Assembly (NCBI GenBank): GCA_937775265.1 | Contig: CALKBV010000011.1 | Location: 186,001-250,000 of the forward strand | Length of the DNA: 64,000 nt | From: an uncultured Pseudomonadales bacterium | Lineage (GTDB): Bacteria > Pseudomonadota > Gammaproteobacteria > Pseudomonadales > Azotimanducaceae | Direction: 5' to 3' | In this document: positions 43,892 through 52,980 of the stretch, piece by piece | How the letters are laid out: each line of letters starts with the position of its first letter | How positions within the stretch are numbered: position 1 is the first letter of the stretch | The notes under the pieces: generated by a model | The model's input: the letters and a program-made list of their open reading frames with translations, nothing else | What the model was told of the DNA's origin: nothing | Databases searched by the model: none | Translations under genes and position numbers: made by a program

Positions 43892-46300
43892 TTGATCGAA
43901 AATATTTATGACATTGCAGTCATAGGTGCCGGGCCAGGTGGCCTGAGCGCGGCGGCGCACGCTGCAGAGCTCGGTGTTTCTCACGTCCTGTTCGAAAGTT
44001 CTCCCAAGATTGCAAATACAATCCAGAAGTATCAAAAGGGTAAACATGTCATGGCTGAGCCTGGCATTCTGCCTCTTCGCAGCCCTATTGAATTTGATGC
44101 GGGTAAGCGTGAAGCAATCCTCGGTATTTGGGAAGAGGGTATCGCGCTTCATGAGACCAATGTCCGCTTCGGGGCGGAGGTTTCTAAGATTGAGGGCGAA
44201 AAAGGAGCGTTTGTCGTAGGGCTATCCAACGGGGAGGAGGTGACGGCAAAAAACTTGATTCTCGGTATCGGTATGCAAGGAAATCCAAGGCAGCTTGGTG
44301 TCGCTGGTGACCAAGCGGATTTCGTGCAGTATCAACTGGACGATCCTGGTGAATACCAGGGCGAGGTTATCGTGGTGGTTGGTGCGGGCGATGCGGCCAT
44401 TGAGAACGCTTTGGCTCTGGCGCCTAACAATAAAGTTTACATCGTCAATCGTAAAGACGAGTTCGCTAGGGCAAAGGAAGGTAACCTCAATCTAATAACT
44501 GCGGCCATAGACTCTGGAGAAGTTGAGTGTTTTTACGGGACCACGCCAGAACGAATTGATCCGCCGGCAGATGAAGATCACAAAGGTGTATTCGTTCTTA
44601 ATACTTTAAAAGGTGAGGCGAGTGTCCCCGTGCATAGAATCATCGGTCGCCTAGGGGCAATCGCGCCAAGGCGACTGGTTGAGTCTTTTGGAATCGAGTT
44701 TCCGAACGACGATCCAAACGCTATCCCGGCTTTGAGCAGCCAATACGAAAGTAACGTCCCTGGCATCTACGTCATTGGTGCGCTGGGAGGTTATCCCCTT
44801 ATAAAGCAGGCAATGAATCAGGGTTATGAGGTCGTGGAATACATCCTGGGTAATAAAGTTAAGCCCGCTGATAACGATCTGATTGCCGCCAAATTCTCTT
44901 CTTTGCCATTAGACCTTGATGTGGATGAAGTTCTTGAATTGATGCGGCAGCGCATTCCAGTGTTTGAACACGTCAATGCCTTGCAGTTCAGAGAATTGAT
45001 GCTGGATAGTGAAGTGCACGTACTGAGAAAAGGGCATGTCATATTCACTAGAAACGACTACGACAATAGCTTTTACACGATATTTGAAGGTGATGTGGCC
45101 ATTGAAGTGGGCGAAGACCTCCACATAAAGTCAGGAGTCGGAAACTTTTTTGGTGAAATGAGTCTTATATCTGGTCGTCGAAGATCGGCTACTGTGCTTG
45201 CTGGGGAAAACTGCATAGTTATTGAAACCCCCCGCAGAACGATGAACAAGTTGATATCATCAGTGGAAGCTGTCAAGAGGGTGTTAGACCAAACTTTTAT
45301 AATACGAACAATCCAACAGAAGTTCGCGCCAGATACTCCCATTGAAGACTTGCAGGACATCTCCGAAAAAACTCAAATCAATAGTTATTCACCTGGAGAA
45401 GTAATTTTCGCTGAAGGAGATCCTGGAGACAGTTTCCATTTCATACGCAGTGGCTCGGTTACGGTATCAAATGAGCTTGATGGTAAAGAAGTTGTAATGA
45501 GCTATGTGCCAGCGAACCAAGCGATTGGAGAAATGGCATTGCTTGGGAACACCACTCGAGGCGCTACAGTTAAAGCTGCAGTGAAGACCGAAACACTTTC
45601 TTTGGATGTGGAGTCTTTCCAAATGCTGTCGGATCGAGCTCCAGGCCTCAAAGAAAGAATGCAGTTGTTGGCACAGGACCGCAACCGCCAAAACCTTGCT
45701 TTGCAGTCCTCGGCAGAAGAGGGAGGTGACCTGCTGTCGTTTCTTATGGGCCAAGGGCTCGGAGAGGCAACCGACGTCTTGCTCATAGACGAAGGACTTT
45801 GCGTCGCCTGTGACTTTTGCGAGGAGGCTTGTGCAGCAACGCATGAGGGTACTTCGCGTTTAAACCGAAAAGCTGGTCCAACATTTGCTCATATTCATGT
45901 TCCAACTTCCTGCAGGCACTGCGAGGATCCAAGTTGCATGAAAGACTGCCCCCCTGACGCGATTCAAAGAGGCGGTATTGGGGGAGAAGTCTATATCGGA
46001 GATAACTGTATTGGCTGCGGTAACTGTGAGCAGAATTGTCCTTACGACGTGATTCAGATGTCTTATAAAACTGAAGCACCTGATAATTTTTGGAGGTGGA
46101 TGCTGTTTGGCCTTGGTGACAGCCCGGGTAAAGCTTCATCGCAAGGTGGGGCGAACAAGAGTGCAGTGAAAAAGGCAGTCAAGTGCGATATGTGCATTGA
46201 CCAGTCAGGAGGTCCGGCGTGCGTCAGAGCCTGTCCTACGGGTGCCGCAGCACGGTTAAGCCCCGAAGATTTTGTTGATCTGGTAAGTGTGGATCGCTGA
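43892..46300 (+). CDS. FAD/NAD(P) oxidoreductase - double cNMP-binding - 4x[4Fe-4S] fusion
   Basis: An 802-residue cytoplasmic protein with four modules. Residues 1-325 are a thioredoxin-reductase-like FAD/NAD(P) module: IGAGPGG at 11-17, VVVGAGDAA at 161-169, no redox CxxC between them. Residues about 356-470 and 485-595 are two cyclic-nucleotide-binding domains. Each has the phosphate-binding cassette pattern with Glu and Arg (GEMSLISGRRRSATV at 421-435, GEMALLGNTTRGATV at 546-560). Residues 637-781 hold 16 Cys in four [4Fe-4S] sets (C637/640/643/647, C674/677/682/686, C706/709/712/716, C765/768/777/781). It starts at TTG 43892, with AAGG six bases upstream. The stop overlaps the next ATG (TGATG). 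It is a likely electron entry point of the operon, possibly gated by cAMP-type signals. Confidence 0.92.
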   Translation: MIENIYDIAVIGAGPGGLSAAAHAAELGVSHVLFESSPKIANTIQKYQKGKHVMAEPGILPLRSPIEFDAGKREAILGIWEEGIALHETNVRFGAEVSKIEGEKGAFVVGLSNGEEVTAKNLILGIGMQGNPRQLGVAGDQADFVQYQLDDPGEYQGEVIVVVGAGDAAIENALALAPNNKVYIVNRKDEFARAKEGNLNLITAAIDSGEVECFYGTTPERIDPPADEDHKGVFVLNTLKGEASVPVHRIIGRLGAIAPRRLVESFGIEFPNDDPNAIPALSSQYESNVPGIYVIGALGGYPLIKQAMNQGYEVVEYILGNKVKPADNDLIAAKFSSLPLDLDVDEVLELMRQRIPVFEHVNALQFRELMLDSEVHVLRKGHVIFTRNDYDNSFYTIFEGDVAIEVGEDLHIKSGVGNFFGEMSLISGRRRSATVLAGENCIVIETPRRTMNKLISSVEAVKRVLDQTFIIRTIQQKFAPDTPIEDLQDISEKTQINSYSPGEVIFAEGDPGDSFHFIRSGSVTVSNELDGKEVVMSYVPANQAIGEMALLGNTTRGATVKAAVKTETLSLDVESFQMLSDRAPGLKERMQLLAQDRNRQNLALQSSAEEGGDLLSFLMGQGLGEATDVLLIDEGLCVACDFCEEACAATHEGTSRLNRKAGPTFAHIHVPTSCRHCEDPSCMKDCPPDAIQRGGIGGEVYIGDNCIGCGNCEQNCPYDVIQMSYKTEAPDNFWRWMLFGLGDSPGKASSQGGANKSAVKKAVKCDMCIDQSGGPACVRACPTGAAARLSPEDFVDLVSVDR

Positions 46301-47163
46301 TGCACTCCTCATTTTTGTCGCATGCAAAGGGCCGGTATTTTTGGGTTGCGTTAGCTCTCTCAGCCTTTAGTATTTTCCTATATGTGATAGATCACCCGAC
46401 CGAACCACCAAATGGTGGGACTTGGCTGGGTTACTCGTTGGGTACAATCGGCGCGCTGCTAATCGTATGGCTAGCATATCTTGGCAAGCGAAAAAGGAAT
46501 TTTGTTCGTGGGTGGGGAACGGTCAAGGGTTGGGTTTCCGCCCACGTCTATTTGGGTGCTTCGCTGTTAGTGGTCGCAACGTTGCACACGGGGTTCCAAT
46601 TTGCTTGGAACATCCACACTTTTGCGTTCGCGCTGATGTGTTTGGTTATCCTAAGCGGCTTCTTTGGGATCTTTGTTTACAGAACCTATCCTACGGCTCA
46701 GAACGAGTTGAAAAAAAATCAAACGATTGACGATACGTTTACTCAAGTTGAGGACTTCGAGGCTCAATTGACGAGATTGGCCGCCGAGGCCTCGAATGGA
46801 ACAAAAATGCTGCTAAATAGTGCAATAGAAAGAACTGTGATTGGTGGAGGTTATCTAGATCAGTTGCTAGGCCGGGATAACTCATCGCTTGTTTTGGACG
46901 GCAGGGTGGTTCCTAATTCAGATCAAGACTCAGCGTTGGAAGCTTTGGTTGAAAGACTTGCGCGATCAGAAGGGGATGAGCACAAAGCATTGAGCCAGAT
47001 AGTGCGAGTCTTTAACAACAGGAAGAAGCTGATAGATGTTATTCGCAAGGATATTCGGATGCAGGCGACCATCCAAGTTTGGTTGTTGTTTCATGTTCCA
47101 GTCACTTTTGCTTTGATCGCGGCTTTGACAGCTCATATTTTTTCCGTCTTCGTTTACTACTAA
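46300..47163 (+). CDS. Membrane cytochrome b-like protein
   Basis: A 287-residue inner-membrane protein. Predicted helices are near 13-30, 43-62, 80-100, 104-127 and 257-285, with a soluble loop (128-256) rich in acidic residues. Histidines in or near helices (H82, H96, H106, H265, H279) are placed to ligate one or two b haems, as in ferric-reductase-like and NapH/cytochrome b561-type proteins. Haem binding is inferred from position only. The ATG at 46300 overlaps the stop of the FAD/FeS gene. It would pass electrons from the cytoplasmic iron-sulphur domain across the membrane to the decaheme protein that follows. Confidence 0.82.
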   Translation: MHSSFLSHAKGRYFWVALALSAFSIFLYVIDHPTEPPNGGTWLGYSLGTIGALLIVWLAYLGKRKRNFVRGWGTVKGWVSAHVYLGASLLVVATLHTGFQFAWNIHTFAFALMCLVILSGFFGIFVYRTYPTAQNELKKNQTIDDTFTQVEDFEAQLTRLAAEASNGTKMLLNSAIERTVIGGGYLDQLLGRDNSSLVLDGRVVPNSDQDSALEALVERLARSEGDEHKALSQIVRVFNNRKKLIDVIRKDIRMQATIQVWLLFHVPVTFALIAALTAHIFSVFVYY

Positions 47164-47187
47164 CGGGCGCACTGGGGATTAACTAAG

Positions 47188-49058
47188 TTGCAATTAACCG
47201 TTCGATACATTCAGTCCAAAGGGGCTACTCGCGAGATTAATGAGGTTGTGTTTAATGGTGATCGGGCGACGATAGGTAGAGGGACCGATCAGACGATTCA
47301 GGTACAGGATCGTAGGGTGCCGCTTGCTCACTCGACGCTCATACTCAGCGAGAACAAGCTAGAGTTGAAAGCGGAAAAAGGTCAAAGTTTTACGCTCAAT
47401 AACCAATCGAGCAGGCAGAAAGAACTTGTCTCCGGTGATTTAGTTGACATTCTTGGTCATGAGCTTCGGGTTCTTCCTTCGAAAGGGGGTTTGGACTTCC
47501 TGATTGAAATCGAAATCAAGGTTTCCGATGTCGAGCCCCTACGAAATAGATTCACAACTAGGCTTAAACAGCTTAGTTTTCCCGTCAGGGCCTTGAGTTG
47601 GGGAATGTTCTGGGTGATTCTTTCGGTGGGCGTTTTGATTCCTTCAGTCGGATTTTTTGTTGGAATGGATGTGTTGAGGGACTCTCCTTTACCGGACGAT
47701 CGTCAGTGGCTCACAGGAGAGCTTCACGCCTCGCATGCCCTAGTCTCTAACGAGTGTGATGCCTGCCATGTAATGCCATTTGAACCTGTTAGGGACCAAG
47801 AATGTCTTGCCTGTCATGAAAATGTAACGCAGCACTTCGATGCAGGCTTGTTGGGGTTTCAAGACAACGCGCATGCAAATGGAGAATGCCGAGATTGTCA
47901 TCGCGATCACAACGGACCAGAGCGGTATTGTGCGGTATGATCAAAAACTTTGCGCTGACTGCCATTCCAGTCTATCTAAGATAGGTCTAGAGTCGAGCTC
48001 GTTAGGAAACGCTACGGATTTTCTTGAGAACCACCCTCCTTTTAAAGTGTCTGTTCTTGAAATGTCGCCTGACCAGTCATGGGATGTTAGCCGCCTTGCT
48101 CTTTCTAGCCCAGATTTGATTGAAAGTTCAAACCTTAAGTTTCCGCACGATGTCCACGTGAGCGAAGAAGGCATAGAGGGTTTAGACAGCGTGGTCGTTT
48201 TAACCTGTGATAGTTGTCATGTAGCCGAGAAAGGTGGGCTTAGTATGAAGCCGGTAACAATGGAAAAGCATTGTGCTGATTGTCACCAATTAACCTTTGA
48301 TCCCGATGCTCCGGATAGGGTCGTACCTCATGGATCACCAAAGGATCTACTTCAACAACTCGAGGGTTACTACGCCTACGAATTTTTTCAACAGGAGGGT
48401 CAGGGCCAAGATCCTCAAGCCAAAGTAAACGCCTATAATATTGAGCGTCTGGGCGAACAACGCGACGCGCGTCGACCAGGTAGAAGGCGGGACCGTCAGG
48501 TAATCAATGCTCCAATGTTTGCGCAAACAGCTAGTAATGCAATGACACTGCGAGCAAAAGAAACTATTGATCTGCGAGTTGCTGATGCGGCTGCTAATTT
48601 ATTTGAGAGACAAACTTGCACCATATGCCACGAAATTAGCCCTCAGGAAGGTGACGTTCCATGGAAGGTTTTACCTGTTAAGTTAACTGATGACTGGATG
48701 CCGCTTGCAGAGTTTTCCCATGATAGTCATGTAAGCATGGATTGCGGCGGGTGCCATGAGACGGAAACCTCAGCCGACGCGGCTGATGTTTTGATGCCGG
48801 ATATTAAAAATTGTCAAGAATGCCATGGCGGTGAGCATTCAGGAGACCTTCTGCAAAGCACCTGTATTACTTGCCACAAATTTCACCTTGATAATCAGGA
48901 GCCAATGACTGCGCAGTCCTTGGTTTCATCCAAATGGTGTGCTTGCGGATAGGGATTTCCTTGCGGGACTTGGGAAGGAATGGGTCCTAGACGCTAAATT
49001 AGTTAGAAACGCTCATGGTGAACCTCCTGTCGTTAACGAAAAGGGCTCTGGGCAATAG
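47188..49058 (+). CDS. FHA domain - TM - decaheme cytochrome c fusion, two frameshifts
   Basis: About 622 residues when repaired. Residues 1-110 are a forkhead-associated phosphothreonine-recognition fold (ATIGRGTDQTIQVQDRR then PLAHST), so cytoplasmic. A membrane helix follows at 136-160. Beyond it are ten CxxCH haem sites: CDACH, CLACH, CRDCH, then CADCH, CDSCH, CADCH, CTICH, CGGCH, CQECH, CITCH. The first frameshift is the G at 47920, and removing it gives NGPSGIVRYDQKLCADCH. The second is one A of 48932-48934, and removing it replaces a premature stop at 48952 with GVLADRDFLAGLGKEWVLDA, ending at TAG 49056-49058, directly before the next gene. The start is TTG 47188. It probably relays electrons through the periplasm. 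Confidence 0.85.
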
Positions 49059-49060
49059 TG

Positions 49061-51170
49061 ATGCGAGGACCTGCTATTTTATTCTTCGTGCTGCTCACAA
49101 GTTGTGGCGGCGGTGGTGGTAGCTCAGCCATAAAGCTAGAGCAGGAATCGGTGTCATCGCAGCCAGGTAATGATGGAGGGAGAAACTGTAGCCCCGACTG
49201 TTTCCTGACAGCTAGTGACGTTGAAAAGGTGATTGGGCAAGCGGTTGCCGAAGCTACCGCTAGGAATATCAATGCAACTATCGCAGTGGTCGATCGTGTC
49301 GGAAATGTTCTAGGCCTTTATCAAATGAGTGGGTCAGACCTATATGTAACGATCACTTCTACAAATGAGATTGGCGCTCCAGTTGTAGGTGGGCTGGAAG
49401 GCTTGAATTTCATCCCGGCAACGCTGGCAGCCATTTCTAAAGCGATGACCGGCGCGTACCTTTCGACTTCCGGCAATGCGTTTACCTCGAGAACTGCGAG
49501 TCAAATCGTCCAAGAGAATTTTAACCCTGGGGAAGCAGATGTTCCCTCCGGGCCACTTTTCGGCGTCCAGTTTAGTCAGTTACCTTGCTCTGACTTTTCT
49601 ACAAGATTCACATCGGGAGTGGGTCACGGACCTCGTCGAGCCCCTTTAGGATTGTCGGCAGACCCGGGTGGGATTCCACTTTACATTGATGGTGTCGTAG
49701 TAGGTGGTGTCGGTGTGATTTCAGACGGTATTTATGGCTTGGATAAATTCATTGGTGATTTCGATAATGACTTGGACGAAATAGTTGCCATCGCGGGGAG
49801 CCTTGGGTTTGCCGCCCCATTGGAGATCAGAGCCGACCAGATTACTCTTGTTGGCAAGACAGCGCGCTTTAGTGATTCCTTTGTTGAAGACCTCATTTCT
49901 ACGCCTTCTGAAGTGCTTAGTCTTGCCCAGCTCGAGACTAACGGCACTGGGAGTTTGTTAGCTGTACCAGGTTACTATGCGGGTGATGAGGTGCTTGCGG
50001 GAACTATTTTTGGAGCCCCCGCCTCAGGTATTAGACCGGCAGATGCTGAAATATTTGTAGATGCTGAAGGTGAACTCTCTAGACGCTTTCGTTTTCGTTG
50101 ATGAAACTAATACGAATCGGTTTCCAGCCGTTGATGCTAGCGACTCGCCTGGAGGTGTTTTTGCAAATCGACTCACAAGCTCTGAAGTTCAGCTGATTAT
50201 CAATGAAGCAATCGGCGTCGCTAATCAATCTAGGGCGCAGATCCGGGTTCCAGTTGGGACACAAGCGAGGGTAACGGCTACGGTAGTGGATACAAACGGT
50301 GCCGTACTGGGTATGGGTAGAACGCGAGATGGTCCTGTTTTTGGTGCAGATGTGTCCTTGCAGAAAGCGAGAACGGCCACATTTTTCTCAGGGACCGGAC
50401 GTCAAGATGGGAAGTCATCAGCAGACTTACTTCGCTCGTTGCCCGAACCTCGTTACCTTGCGCCTCTCTCAGAGCCTGTTGACCTATCCCAACTGACAAC
50501 GTTAGACGAACCAAAACCAATTTTCTCAAGCTATCTGGCAGCGTTGAAATTTTTCCTTGGCTTACCTGAAGCGCTTGAATCGTCAGGCTCAGTGATCGCT
50601 TTTTCAGATAGATCGGGCGGTAACTTGTCCCGGCCAGACTATCCAGACGGGCCTCGTAATGGACCTCCTGGTCCTCTTAGTAAACCTGATGGCGAGTGGA
50701 GTATATTCAGTGACGGATTGCAGCTAGATCTAGCATACAACTCGATCGTGAATCATGTGGCTTTTGTTTTGGGTGCAGCACCAGATGATGTCGCTCAAAA
50801 TTGTGTAGGTAATACAGGTTTAGCTGCCTTTAATGCTTTTGCTTCGACCGAATCAACGGGCCGCTTGGCGAATGGCATCCAGATTTTTCCAGGAAGCGTC
50901 CCGATATTTAGGGGTGATATCTTGGTCGGAGGGGTCGGAGTGTCTGGTGATGGCGTCGACCAAGATGACATGATTTCTTTTCTTGGCCTCCATAGAGCTG
51001 GATTACGTCTAAGTCCTCGAAATGGGTTAGCTTCTATCGGGAACGCGCCAGCGGCAATTAGAGCGGACCGAATTGTGATCCCCGGACAGTCTTCTGGATT
51101 GCGTTACGTAAACTGCCCTCAAGTTCCTTTTATCGGTAGTGATGAAACTGAGGTTTGTGATGGCCTCTAA
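49061..51170 (+). CDS. Lipoprotein with two HbpS/GlcG-like domains, frameshifted
   Basis: About 702 residues when repaired. The signal MRGPAILFFVLLTSCGGGGG has a lipobox (LTSC) and a Gly/Ser linker. Domain 1 starts LTASDVEKVIGQAVAEATAR, then IAVVDRVGNVLGLYQ. Domain 2 repeats the pattern as LTSSEVQLIINEAIGVANQS and ATVVDTNGAVLGMGR. This is the pattern of the HbpS/GlcG (DUF336) haem-binding fold. Each domain also carries a GGVGV or GGVGVSGDG element. Removing the T at 50078 joins EGEL to LDAFVFVDETN. The lipoprotein probably faces the periplasm or cell surface and may bind haem or a small ligand. It starts at ATG 49061, next to the previous stop. Confidence 0.82.
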
Positions 51171-52980
51171 AATTTTGTTTATCTTTCTTTTCGCGATAAG
51201 TTTTAACGCTGATAGCGACGAAATTGAAGAGGCGTCAGTTGGTCTTGGATTGCCTGCCGTTTCGAGCCTTTGCACTGAAAAAAACGTTCAGCTTTCGAGG
51301 CGTAGGCCAGGCGTGCCGGTTGAAGAATACGCGCTTCCGCCTTGTGACGAAAATTCTGATCAAGTGGGCGTGTCGCCTTGGGTTGATCCAGTCGATCTTG
51401 GCCCTGCGGTGCCAGACAGATGGAGGATCGTCCAGCAAGTTGGTGTTAAGTCCAATCTTTGGGATCCTTACAATGGTCAAAACCCGCTAAAGGGCGATAT
51501 GCCAGTTTGGCGGGACGATTGGTTTTACAGCATCATTGCGATTTCAGACACGATCGTTGAGCCTCGACGTTTTCCAATTCCAGTGGGTGGTTCGGCAACG
51601 GCACGAAGTGGCAGTCTCGATACGATCGGGCGAGGAGAGACAACAATACTTGCCGAAAGTCTTATCATCGAGAACGTTTTTTACAAGGGTAATACAGTTT
51701 TTAAGCCGCCAGACTGGGAGTTTCGATTCACTCCTGTGTTCAATATCAATCGGGTCCACGCTGACGAGGTGGGAATCCTGAATGTCGATCCGGATAAAGG
51801 TGGCCGGTCCTCGAGGCGAAGGACTGACACTTTTATGGGTGTTCAAGCTCTTTTTGTTGATAAGCATCTGCGTAATGTGTCGGATCGTTTTGATTTCGAC
51901 AGCATTCGAATTGGAATTCAACCGTTCTCATCAGATTTCAGAGGTTTTTTGTTTCAGGATTCGCAGTTGGGTATCAGATTGTTCGGCACCAGGGCGAATA
52001 ACGTATTTCAATATAATTTAGCCTGGTTCAGGCGCCTGGAGAAAGATACAAACTCGGGCTTAAACGATGTCACCCAGTCTATTCGGGATGACGATGTGTT
52101 TGCCGTTAACCTTTACTGGCAAGATTTTTTGAAGCTGGGCCTAATCTCGCAGGCTACTGTGATTCATAATAGAAACCGTGAACACGGTAAAGTCGAATTT
52201 GACAAAAATGGGTTCATTCAGAGACCTTCGTCTCTATATGAAGAGCGATTCGCGCGTGATTATGATGTAACTTACTTTGGCTACAGTGCTGATGGACACT
52301 TTGACAGATTAAATATCTCAAGCTCATGGTACTTAGCCTATGGTGAACAGGAAAGCACCCGACTTCGCTCAGGCGATGAGAAAGTCCGGGCTTGGTTCAC
52401 GGCGACTGAGTTATCTTGGGACCTTGATTGGCTTAGGCCAAGAGTTTCCTTTCTGTACGCATCTGGTGACGATGATCCCTTCGACCTTAAAGCTGAAGGT
52501 TTTGATGCCATTTTTGAGAACCCTCAATTTGCCGGTGCAGATACCAGTTTTTGGATTCGCCAAAATGTACCATTAATTGGTGGAGGCGGTATTGCGTTAG
52601 CGGGGAGAAATGGCATTCTACCTTCTCTGCGATCTAGTAAAGAACAAGGCCAATCTAACTTCATTAATCCTGGGATCATGCTTGTTGGCATCGGCGCTGA
52701 TGTCGACTTGCTTCCAGAACTCCGGTTGTCGCTGAACCTTAACCACCTTCGGTTTGACAAAACGGAGGTGCTCGAGCGCGTCCGCCAACAGTCGCCAATC
52801 CACAAAACTATTGGTGAGGACGTCTCGGTGTCTCTTATCTGGCGTCCATTCATGTCGCAGAATGCTGTGTTTAGGCTCTCGGCGGCAGGACTAATCCCTG
52901 CGAAGGGTTTTGATGACCTTTTTGGCGATGATGCGAAGACCCCCTACTCTATCCTCTTTAATATGACACTGACTTACTAA
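51142..52980 (+). CDS. Outer-membrane beta-barrel protein
   Basis: About 612 residues with a signal peptide (MKLRFVMASKILFIFLFAIS, cleavage near NADS). The rest is rich in alternating hydrophobic and polar strands with aromatic residues. Periplasmic-turn-like stretches are common, and the C-terminus SILFNMTLTY ends in an aromatic residue with the alternating pattern read by the BAM machinery. The size fits a 16-26-strand porin. Sequence resembles no MtrB motif that I recognise. Its place between a lipoprotein and a decaheme cytochrome suggests that it houses or anchors a cytochrome in the outer membrane. ATG 51142 overlaps the previous gene, with ATG 51160 possible. Its stop overlaps the next ATG (TAATG). 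Confidence 0.83.
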   Translation: MKLRFVMASKILFIFLFAISFNADSDEIEEASVGLGLPAVSSLCTEKNVQLSRRRPGVPVEEYALPPCDENSDQVGVSPWVDPVDLGPAVPDRWRIVQQVGVKSNLWDPYNGQNPLKGDMPVWRDDWFYSIIAISDTIVEPRRFPIPVGGSATARSGSLDTIGRGETTILAESLIIENVFYKGNTVFKPPDWEFRFTPVFNINRVHADEVGILNVDPDKGGRSSRRRTDTFMGVQALFVDKHLRNVSDRFDFDSIRIGIQPFSSDFRGFLFQDSQLGIRLFGTRANNVFQYNLAWFRRLEKDTNSGLNDVTQSIRDDDVFAVNLYWQDFLKLGLISQATVIHNRNREHGKVEFDKNGFIQRPSSLYEERFARDYDVTYFGYSADGHFDRLNISSSWYLAYGEQESTRLRSGDEKVRAWFTATELSWDLDWLRPRVSFLYASGDDDPFDLKAEGFDAIFENPQFAGADTSFWIRQNVPLIGGGGIALAGRNGILPSLRSSKEQGQSNFINPGIMLVGIGADVDLLPELRLSLNLNHLRFDKTEVLERVRQQSPIHKTIGEDVSVSLIWRPFMSQNAVFRLSAAGLIPAKGFDDLFGDDAKTPYSILFNMTLTY

